Assembly: GCA_937959265.1 (NCBI GenBank)
Contig: CALGMA010000019.1
Coordinates: 186,001 to 250,000 of the forward strand
Length of the DNA stretch: 64,000 nt
Source: an uncultured Anaerolineae bacterium
GTDB lineage: Bacteria > Chloroflexota > Anaerolineae > J036 > Brachytrichaceae
Reading direction: 5' to 3'
Positions 52,471 to 59,358 of the stretch are shown in pieces; positions within the stretch are counted from its first letter, which is position 1, and every line of letters begins with the position of its first letter. The notes under the pieces are model-generated. The model ran no database searches, was not told the origin of the DNA, and saw nothing but the letters and a program-made list of their open reading frames with translations. Made by a program: the position numbers and the translations under genes.

Positions 52471-53589
52471 TTAATCGAACAGCGAGGGCGGTCGCGCACG
52501 ATACATCTCCCAGATGCGCCGGTCGCTGCGCGTCAGGGCAAGCTGCTCGGCTTCCTCCGCCGTCGCCCAGATCAGCTGCTCGTAGCCCTGTGGACGTGGT
52601 AGCGCCCGCCCCGGTGTCGGCAGCCGGACCAGCCAGACCTGTCGCGTCATTTTGAAGTGGGTGAAGGCGTGCTTCACAACGCCGAGTGGCTGCGCTTGGC
52701 TTGGCTTCACCTTCAGCCCGCTCCTGCGCAAGATGAGATCGGTCAGGTCGGTGGAGCAGGGGGCGGCGCCTGGGCGTCTCTGTGCATCCGAGTCGGGCGC
52801 GCGCAGCTCTGTGCTGATGAATTCCCAGAGGCCGCCGAGCAGGCCATCACGTGGGCGTTGGCCCAAGAGCGCGCGGCCGGCGCCGTCTACAACCACTGCG
52901 GTGAGCACTTCGTAGTGTGGCGTCTTTTGCTTCGCCGGCCTGGCCGGGTAGGCTGCGGGGTCTCCGCCGGCGTGTGCCTCGCACATCGCGCGCAGCGGGC
53001 AGGCCGCGCACTGTGGTGCGTGCGGGGTACAGATCGTCGCCCCAAGCTCCATGAGCGCCTCGTTGAATGCGCCAGCTCGACTACGTGGCAACAATGACTC
53101 GGCCAACGCCCACAACTCGGCTGCGGTAGGCCGGCTCAGCCCGAAGACGCGGCTGAGCACGCGTCGCACGTTGCCGTCCAGCGCCGGTGCATGCACGCCG
53201 AACGCGAGGCTTGCGATGGCGCCTGCGGTGTAGCGCCCAATGCCCGGCAGTGCCATCAGCCCCTCAACTGTGTGCGGGAGCTGCCCTCCGTAGTCGCGCG
53301 CGACGATCTGCGCCGCAGCATGTAGGTTGCGTGCCCGCGCGTAATACCCCAGCCCTTCCCACAGCTTCAACACGTCGTCCAGCGACGCAGCAGCCAGCGC
53401 TTCGAGTGTAGGGAAGCGTCCTAGCCAGCGCTCGAAGTATGGGATCACCGTTGCGACCTGCGTCTGTTGCAGCATGACCTCCGAAAGCCAGACCCGATAG
53501 GGGTCGCGCGGCTCGCGACGCCAAGGCAGGTCTCGTTTGTGCCGGTCGAACCAGCGCAGCAGCCGTGCGGCAAACGCGGAGCGATTCAT
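52471..53589 (-). CDS. mutY: A/G-specific adenine glycosylase MutY
   Basis: This 372-residue base-excision repair enzyme removes adenine opposite 8-oxoguanine. The catalytic glutamate is in WLSEVMLQQTQVATV. The helix-hairpin-helix is LPGIGRYTAGAIASLAFG and the catalytic aspartate is in ALDGNVRRVLSR. The 4Fe-4S ligands are C-x6-C-x2-C-x5-C in CTPHAPQCAACPLRAMC. The C-terminal NUDIX-like domain recognises 8-oxoG. An open frame extends to 54231 through the next gene in another frame; the ATG at 53589 gives the correct N-terminus. It starts 11 bases after the TSUP gene stop and is likely co-transcribed. Confidence 0.95.
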   Translation of the reverse strand: MNRSAFAARLLRWFDRHKRDLPWRREPRDPYRVWLSEVMLQQTQVATVIPYFERWLGRFPTLEALAAASLDDVLKLWEGLGYYARARNLHAAAQIVARDYGGQLPHTVEGLMALPGIGRYTAGAIASLAFGVHAPALDGNVRRVLSRVFGLSRPTAAELWALAESLLPRSRAGAFNEALMELGATICTPHAPQCAACPLRAMCEAHAGGDPAAYPARPAKQKTPHYEVLTAVVVDGAGRALLGQRPRDGLLGGLWEFISTELRAPDSDAQRRPGAAPCSTDLTDLILRRSGLKVKPSQAQPLGVVKHAFTHFKMTRQVWLVRLPTPGRALPRPQGYEQLIWATAEEAEQLALTRSDRRIWEMYRARPPSLFD

Positions 53590-53600
53590 CGCACGATTGG

Positions 53601-54398
53601 TCACAGCGAGCGCGTGAAGAGGTAGGCCGTCGCAATCAAGCCCATGACCACGACGAACCCGCGCAGGTAGCGCTGGTTCACGCGCTTGGCGTAGCGCGCG
53701 CCGAAGTAGCCGCCGAGCAGCCCGCCGACGCCCATCAAGATCGCCAGTGGCCAGTTCACGATGCCACTGAGGGCAAAAAAGACCAGCGCCACGCCGTTGA
53801 TGACGAACGCCAGCGCGGTCTTCAGCGCGTTCATGCGGTGAATGTCCTGCAGGCCCATCAGGCTGAGCGAAGCCAGCATGAGGATGCCAATGCCGGCGCC
53901 GAAGTAGCCGCCGTAGGTGGCCACGAAGAGCTGAAATAGGATGCCCCACACGCGCGCGCCGAGCGACACGTGGCCGGCGTCCGCGCGGCGCATGGCCTCC
54001 ACGCTGCGCGCAGCGATGCGGTTGAAGGCGTCGCGCGCGGCGAAGATCAGCGTAGCGAACAACACCAGCAGCGGCACGATGCGCCCGAATAGCTCCGGCG
54101 GGGTGCGCGTCAGCAGCAGCGCGCCGAGCAAGCCGCCGACGAAGCTGGGCACGAGCAGCAAGATCAGCAGATTGACCAGCGGCTTGAGGTCGTCGCGGTA
54201 GGCCCACACGCTGCCGATGGCGCCCGGCCACAACGCCGCGGTGTTCGTCGCGTTGGCGATGATCTTATCTACGCCGAACACCACCAGCGCCGGGAAGGCG
54301 ATCAGGCTGCCGCCGCCGGCCACCGAGTTGATCGCGCCGCCGATGAACGCGGCCGCAAAGAGAAAGGCGAGGCCGATGAATTGTTCGATGAGGGTCAT
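53601..54398 (-). CDS. TSUP (TauE/SafE) family membrane permease
   Basis: The product has 265 residues from ATG 54398, with about eight membrane helices. The family repeats are visible: AAFIGGAINSVAGGGSLIAFPALVVFGVDKIIANATN in the first half and GGYFGAGIGILMLASLSLMGL in the second. The members export or import sulfite, sulfonates or related organic anions. No sulfur-metabolism gene is adjacent, so the substrate is unassigned. The longer open frame to 54428 adds ten residues of unlikely type. mutY lies downstream and M29 aminopeptidase upstream, all on the minus strand. Confidence 0.9.
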   Translation of the reverse strand: MTLIEQFIGLAFLFAAAFIGGAINSVAGGGSLIAFPALVVFGVDKIIANATNTAALWPGAIGSVWAYRDDLKPLVNLLILLLVPSFVGGLLGALLLTRTPPELFGRIVPLLVLFATLIFAARDAFNRIAARSVEAMRRADAGHVSLGARVWGILFQLFVATYGGYFGAGIGILMLASLSLMGLQDIHRMNALKTALAFVINGVALVFFALSGIVNWPLAILMGVGGLLGGYFGARYAKRVNQRYLRGFVVVMGLIATAYLFTRSL

Positions 54399-54437
54399 GA
54401 TTAGGGCCGGTTGAACCGAGCGGGTCAATCCAGTTGG

Positions 54438-55544
54438 TCAGATCAAGAACTGGCCGTTGCGGTAGAACACCTCGCCGTCGGCGCTGATCTCGGCATCGTG
54501 CGCGCTGGCGATCATGTCCCAGTGCACGGCGCTGGTATTGGTCGAGCCGGTGTCGGGATAGCCGGCGCCGACCGCGATGTGGAACGTGCCGCCGATCTTC
54601 TCGTCGAACAGGATGTTGCGCGAGAAGCGCGTGATGCCGTAGTTCGTGCCGATGGCGAATTCGCCCACATAGCGCGCGCCGCGGTCGGTGTCGAGCACTT
54701 GATGTAAGAAGTCCTCGTTCTTGTCCGCAGTCGCTTTCACCACGCGGCCATCTTCGAACCACAGTTGGATGCCGCTCACCTCCCGCCCCTGGTAGATCGC
54801 CGGATACGAGTAGCGCACCCAGCCATTGACCGAGTCTTCGTGCGGGCCGGTGAAGATCTCGCCGTCTGGGAAGTTGCGCTTGCCCTGGCTGTTCTTCCAG
54901 GTGCGCCCCTCGATGCGCAGGGTCAGGTCGGCATTCGCTCCTTGTATGCGCAGCGTCTTCTTGTCGCGCAGGAAGTCCACGTAGCGCTGCTGGTTCGCCC
55001 CGACCTCGCACCAGCGGGCGATGGGGTCGGGGTCGTTGAGCAGGCACGCGCTGAACACGAACTCGGTGTACTCGGCCAGGCTCATGTCGGCGTCCATCGC
55101 ATAGGCCTCGGTGGGGAACTGCGTCACACACCAGTTGTAGTTACCCTCGGCGCTGCGCTGCATGCGTCGGGCCAAGATCGGGCTCATAGCGGCCTGCTGG
55201 CGCTGTATCTTGGCCGGGTCAGCGTTGGAGAGCCGGCGAGTGTTGGTCTCCGCGCCGATGCGGATGTAGGCATCGAACTGACCTTCCTCGACTGAAATGC
55301 GATCCACCGGTGAGACGAAGTCGAGCTGCGCATCGCGCGCGTGGGCGTAGAAGATCTCCTGGGCGCCGGGCAGATCGGCGCGCAGGAAGGCGTTGCCGCC
55401 GGCCTTGAGGATCTCGCGATAGATTTCCAGCATCAGCGGCGCCGCCGGCGTCTGGCTCCAGACATATACCGTCTGGCCGGGCCGAACTTCGATCGAGTAG
55501 TTGACGATGACTTGCGCCATCTTGTTGAAGCGAGGGTCGTACAT
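54438..55544 (-). CDS. M29-family aminopeptidase (aminopeptidase T/S type)
   Basis: This 368-residue metallopeptidase removes N-terminal residues. Metal-ligand candidates are E in NFPDGEIFTGPHED, E in YVGEFAIGTNYGI, H in GGTFHIAVGAGYPDTGS and the closing VHWDMI with H and D. The N-terminal half has YDPRFNKMAQVIVNYSIEVRPGQTVYV, which is typical of the family. ATG 55544 gives this start, seven bases after a TACAAT box; the frame to 55604 would run past it. The length is usual. The gene is divergent from the GroEL-like chaperonin. Confidence 0.92.
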   Translation of the reverse strand: MYDPRFNKMAQVIVNYSIEVRPGQTVYVWSQTPAAPLMLEIYREILKAGGNAFLRADLPGAQEIFYAHARDAQLDFVSPVDRISVEEGQFDAYIRIGAETNTRRLSNADPAKIQRQQAAMSPILARRMQRSAEGNYNWCVTQFPTEAYAMDADMSLAEYTEFVFSACLLNDPDPIARWCEVGANQQRYVDFLRDKKTLRIQGANADLTLRIEGRTWKNSQGKRNFPDGEIFTGPHEDSVNGWVRYSYPAIYQGREVSGIQLWFEDGRVVKATADKNEDFLHQVLDTDRGARYVGEFAIGTNYGITRFSRNILFDEKIGGTFHIAVGAGYPDTGSTNTSAVHWDMIASAHDAEISADGEVFYRNGQFLI

Positions 55545-55551
55545 GTCGGGG

Positions 55552-55557
55552 ATTGTA
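55552..55557 (-). promoter_or_regulatory. Candidate -10 box for a near-leaderless transcript
   Basis: On the minus strand TACAAT ends seven bases before the aminopeptidase ATG at 55544. No ribosome-binding site lies in between. Confidence 0.4.
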
Positions 55558-55596
55558 GTCGCGCGTACCGGTCGGCATTTGTAAAATGCACTTGTC

Positions 55597-57288
55597 ATGC
55601 TCAAATCGCACAGGCCTAATTCGTACGCTTCGACGACGCAGCGGCGGAATCACCTCGTCCGGCCCTCGGTCGTCTTTCATCCCAATTTGTTCGATGGGAT
55701 CAATTTGATCGCCGACGCGGTGAAGCCGACGCTCGGACCATTGCCGCGCTTCGTCGGCGTCGAAGGCACGGCGCGCGACCGGCCGCCGGAGTTGCTGAAT
55801 GACGCTGCAACCATCGCCCGCCGCATTGTCCAGATCGCCGATCCCACAGCGGACGTAGGTGCGATGATGATGCGTCACGCGCTCTGGCGTATGCATGAAA
55901 CCTGTGGCGACGGCTCGGCGACCATGGCGACCATTGCTCAGGCGTTGGTGCAGCAGGCGATAAAAGCCATTGCCGCCGGCGCGCATCCGGCCCTGCTGCG
56001 CAAGGGCATCGAGTTAGGCATGTCCCAAGCGTCCATGGCTCTGCGCGCCGGCGCAGTGCGCCCGACCAGCGGGCGACGCAGCCATGAATTGCTGGTTCCC
56101 CTGGCCAGATCCGTATGCCACGACGCGGAGCTGCGCGATGTGCTGGTGGAGATCGTGGATATCCTCGGTGCCGACGGCGCAATTCACGTGGTCAACAACG
56201 ATGCGCGCCGCGTGGATCGCGAGTACATTGAAGGGGCCATGTGGGACTCGCCCTGGTTGACGACCGGTTTCGCGACCGACGCCGCACAATCCGTCGCCCG
56301 TATCTCTGATGCCGCCGTGATCCTACTCGACGGCAAGCTCGATTCGGCTGTGAACGTGCTGGAGGGGCTCAAGCGCCTCTACAGTTTCGGTCACCGCAGC
56401 TTGCTCATCATCGCCGGCGACCTGAGTGATGAGGCGAAAGCAGTGCTGATCCAGGCCAAGCTGAGTGGTGTGATGAGTATCCTGCCGGTCAAAGCGCCGG
56501 GCTTCGACGCCAAGCGCGCCGTGGCGTTGCAAGACCTGGCCGTGCTCACCAGCGCGCGCGTCCTGTTCGGTGATGCCGCGGCTTTCGCTCGGGTTACCCC
56601 TGAGGACGTGGGCAGCGTGCGCCGCGCCTGGGCGACGGCGCGCCAGTTCGGGATCATCGGCGGCAAGCGCGACCCGGTTGCGTTGCGAAGCAGCATTGCT
56701 TCGGTGCGCCGAAAGATTGACGAGACGGCGAACCTCGAAGAGATCGCCGAACTGCGTATGCGTCTGGGACGGCTGTGTGGCGGGCTGGCGATCGTGCGGG
56801 TCGGCGGGACGACCAGCAAGATTCAGGAAAGCCGCCGGGACGAGGCGGTGCGCTTGTCGCGGATGTTGCAACTGGCGGTTGGGCGCGGCTACGTGGCCGG
56901 CGGCGGCGCGGCGCTGTTCAAAGTTGCCCAGTCTCTATTGAGCGACCCGGCGCGTAGCGATGATCGCGAGCATGACGATGTGGCATTCGGCGTGCGCTGC
57001 CTGGTGCGCGCGCTCGAATCGCCGCTGATGACGATCGCTGCAAACGCCGGCTTCGATCCCTCTGAGGTCGCCGGCCAAGTGCGCGCGGCGCTGCGCGCGG
57101 ATCCGCAGGTATGCTATGGGTTCGATGTGCGCAACGGCAGCGTAGGCGACATGTTGGCCGCCGGCATCGTGGACTCGGCGGAGGTAATCGAGCGGGCCGT
57201 GCGCGTGGCCGGCAGCCTGGCCGCGACTGCCATCACGACCGATGCCGTCGTGCACCACCGCAAGCCGGCGCTGGCGACGAATCCTTGA
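55597..57288 (+). CDS. Divergent GroEL-family chaperonin paralogue
   Basis: A 563-residue protein aligns along the whole GroEL frame: DAVKPTLGP near residue 40, LLNDAATIARRI, CGDGSATMATIAQALV, an apical-domain region, and GYVAGGGAAL near 431-440. Differences from active GroEL are marked. The KD of TKDGVTVA is ND. The GDGTTT loop reads GDGSAT. The position of the ATPase aspartate (E. coli D398) appears to be R419. The GGM-rich C-terminal tail is absent, and no groES gene is nearby. It may be a non-cycling scaffold or partner of canonical GroEL. A TAAAAT box lies nine bases before the ATG. Confidence 0.85.
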   Translation: MLKSHRPNSYASTTQRRNHLVRPSVVFHPNLFDGINLIADAVKPTLGPLPRFVGVEGTARDRPPELLNDAATIARRIVQIADPTADVGAMMMRHALWRMHETCGDGSATMATIAQALVQQAIKAIAAGAHPALLRKGIELGMSQASMALRAGAVRPTSGRRSHELLVPLARSVCHDAELRDVLVEIVDILGADGAIHVVNNDARRVDREYIEGAMWDSPWLTTGFATDAAQSVARISDAAVILLDGKLDSAVNVLEGLKRLYSFGHRSLLIIAGDLSDEAKAVLIQAKLSGVMSILPVKAPGFDAKRAVALQDLAVLTSARVLFGDAAAFARVTPEDVGSVRRAWATARQFGIIGGKRDPVALRSSIASVRRKIDETANLEEIAELRMRLGRLCGGLAIVRVGGTTSKIQESRRDEAVRLSRMLQLAVGRGYVAGGGAALFKVAQSLLSDPARSDDREHDDVAFGVRCLVRALESPLMTIAANAGFDPSEVAGQVRAALRADPQVCYGFDVRNGSVGDMLAAGIVDSAEVIERAVRVAGSLAATAITTDAVVHHRKPALATNP

Positions 57289-57326
57289 GTTGGTCGTGTG
57301 TCTTTCATTTGCGTGTTACGTGATGC

Positions 57327-57376
57327 GCAACCTGCAACCTGCAACTTGCTACTTGTAACTTGCTACCTGTAAACCT
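57327..57376. repeat. Seven-copy degenerate heptamer tandem repeat
   Basis: Consecutive units are GCAACCT, GCAACCT, GCAACTT, GCTACTT, GTAACTT, GCTACCT and GTAAACCT: six exact 7-bp steps and one 8-bp unit. It fills the intergenic gap between the GroEL-like and phosphodiesterase genes. Confidence 0.85.
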
Positions 57377-57388
57377 GTCATTCTTCCC

Positions 57389-58174
57389 ATGCCAGCCTAT
57401 CTCTTCATGCTCGACGGCGTGCGACCGGATGCCATCGCTGCCGCACGTTGCTCGACGTTGAACGCACTCATGGCGCGCGGTGTGTATACCATGCGCGCGC
57501 GCAGCGTCATGCCTTCGATCACGCTGCCGTGTCACACATCCATCTTCCATAGCGCGCCGCCGGAACGACATGGCATCACAACGAACGTGTGGATGCCCAT
57601 GGCGCGCCCATTGCCCGGCCTGGTGGATCTGGCCAAACAGCAACTGGGATTGCGCTGTGCGTCCTTCTACAACTGGGAGGAGCTGCGCGACTTGAGCCGG
57701 CCGGGCAGCCTGTCGTATGCCTTCTACGTGGATGCCAGCTACCTCGAACACGGGGACGACCTGGTGGCCGAAGCGGCGGCACGCACCATTGCGCGCGAGG
57801 CATTCGATTTTGCATTTATCTACTTTGGCACCGTGGACACCGCCGGTCATGCCTACGGATGGATGTCTTCGGAGTACTTGGCGCAACTCGAGCGTGTAGA
57901 CCAACAACTGGCCAAGGTGTTAGATGCGCTGCCGGCCGATGCTGCGCTCATTGTCCAGAGCGACCACGGTGGCCATGAGCGCACACACGGCACCGACGCG
58001 CCGGAGGACATGACGATTCCGTGGATCGCTGTTGGGCCGAAGATCAAAGCCGGCTATGCCATTCAGTCATCGGTCAGCCTGCTGGACACAGCGCCTGTCT
58101 TGGCGCGCTTGCTCGACGTCAAGGCACACGCCCAGTGGGAAGGCCGGGTGATAGAAGAAATTTTCGACGGGTGA
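57389..58174 (+). CDS. Alkaline phosphatase superfamily phosphodiesterase / nucleotide pyrophosphatase-like
   Basis: This 261-residue protein has metal-site motifs of the nucleotide pyrophosphatase/phosphodiesterase branch: LDGVRPD at the N-terminus, the nucleophile region VMPSITLPCHTSIF, the DTAGHAYG motif and QSDHGGHERTHGT near the C-terminus. The length is short for the family and no signal peptide is present, so a cytoplasmic role is likely. The stop overlaps the next gene's GTG by four bases, tying it to a kinase-like regulator; this suggests it is part of a signalling unit. Confidence 0.85.
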   Translation: MPAYLFMLDGVRPDAIAAARCSTLNALMARGVYTMRARSVMPSITLPCHTSIFHSAPPERHGITTNVWMPMARPLPGLVDLAKQQLGLRCASFYNWEELRDLSRPGSLSYAFYVDASYLEHGDDLVAEAAARTIAREAFDFAFIYFGTVDTAGHAYGWMSSEYLAQLERVDQQLAKVLDALPADAALIVQSDHGGHERTHGTDAPEDMTIPWIAVGPKIKAGYAIQSSVSLLDTAPVLARLLDVKAHAQWEGRVIEEIFDG

Positions 58175-59358
58175 GCGCTTCGACGCCGATCTCCTATGCG
58201 CAGTTTGCGGACTGGGTGCAGGATGCTTTGAATCACCTGTATGACTTGCCGCGCCTTCAGAATCATCCGTTGGCCGGGTTGCTGGCCGGACAGGCAACCA
58301 CCCGCGTTCAGCGCGGCCAGAACCTGCGTCGTCTGCTAATCAACGCCATCTTGTCCATGTCGCCGGAGCCCGGCACACCTGCGCAGTCACCCGATTGGCG
58401 TGCCTACCGTATCCTCGAGCTTCACTTCATCGAGGGCCAAACGCCGGGACAGGTGATGCAGGCGCTGGGGCTAGGTCGCACGTTGTATTTCAAAGAGAAG
58501 GCGCGCATGGTCGAAGCACTAACGCAGATGCTATGGGAGCGACGGGCTGAGCTGTTCACACTCGACGAAGCTCGAGCCGAAATGCCTGCCCGCGACAGTG
58601 TCGAAGAGCTGGCTTCGATCCAGGCGCGAATCGAACCGTTGAACCTCGGTCAGGTGCTGGATGAGTTATGCGCGATGATGCTGCCGCTGGCACAAGCCAA
58701 AGGACGCACGTTGTTCTGCGCTCCCGATGCCGGTGTATATGTGCAGGCAGATCGCGTCTTGCTCCGGCAGGCAATTTTGGACGTAGTGGGTCATATGCTC
58801 GAAGTGTCCGATGCGCCCGTGCTGGCATTGGCGGGGTTCGCCGACGCTCGGTCGCGCGGCGTGCGCATCTCGCTGCAGCCCACACATGCGGCAGTGCCGG
58901 AATCGACGTGGGCGCTAGCAGCGCAGTTGATGCGCTTGATGGGCGGCGAGGTCGTCGCTCGGCCGGGCGAAATCCGTCTGCGTTGGCCTGCCAAGGGCGC
59001 TTCGATCAAAACGCTGCTGGTGATAGACGACAATGCCGGCCTGATCCAGCTCTTTCGCCGTTACCTCACCGGGCACGCTTGGCAGGTGATCAGCGCAGGC
59101 AATTTGGCTGAAGCGCTGGCTGTAGCCGCCGAATCTACGCCGGACGCTGTAGTCCTTGATGTGATGCTGCCTGGACAGGATGGCTGGGAAGCGCTGCGCA
59201 CGCTCAAATCTCACGCGCACACCCGCCACGTGCCGGTGATCATTTGCTCGGTCATATACCAGCCAGAACTGGCGGCGCAATTGGGTGCAGTGGGCTATTT
59301 GAAGAAACCGGTGACGCAGGCGCAGTTGTTGCAGGCGCTGGCGTCTTTGGCGTCGTAG
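58171..59358 (+). CDS. Degenerate kinase-like regulator with C-terminal receiver domain
   Basis: The 395-residue product begins at GTG 58171. Residues 1-140 form a helical region (YRILELHFIEGQTPGQVMQALGLGRTLYFKEKARMVEAL) that reads like a helix-turn-helix. Residues 150-275 resemble a HATPase domain (QADRVLLRQAILDVVGHMLE, LMRLMGGEVVARPGE), but the N-box asparagines and DxGxG loop are missing. The receiver domain (about 280-395) keeps VIDDN, phosphoacceptor D in AVVLDVMLPGQDGW and K in GYLKKPV. ATP binding is therefore doubtful. The last 107 bases overlap the hybrid kinase gene on the opposite strand. Confidence 0.75.
   Translation: MSASTPISYAQFADWVQDALNHLYDLPRLQNHPLAGLLAGQATTRVQRGQNLRRLLINAILSMSPEPGTPAQSPDWRAYRILELHFIEGQTPGQVMQALGLGRTLYFKEKARMVEALTQMLWERRAELFTLDEARAEMPARDSVEELASIQARIEPLNLGQVLDELCAMMLPLAQAKGRTLFCAPDAGVYVQADRVLLRQAILDVVGHMLEVSDAPVLALAGFADARSRGVRISLQPTHAAVPESTWALAAQLMRLMGGEVVARPGEIRLRWPAKGASIKTLLVIDDNAGLIQLFRRYLTGHAWQVISAGNLAEALAVAAESTPDAVVLDVMLPGQDGWEALRTLKSHAHTRHVPVIICSVIYQPELAAQLGAVGYLKKPVTQAQLLQALASLAS

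Noticed and set aside
53590-54231. N-terminal extension of the mutY frame
   Set aside because: It runs through the TSUP permease gene in another frame; MutY similarity begins at the ATG at 53589.
57327-57376. Possible CRISPR-like array
   Set aside because: Repeats are 7 bp, contiguous and without spacers; no cas gene is in the window.
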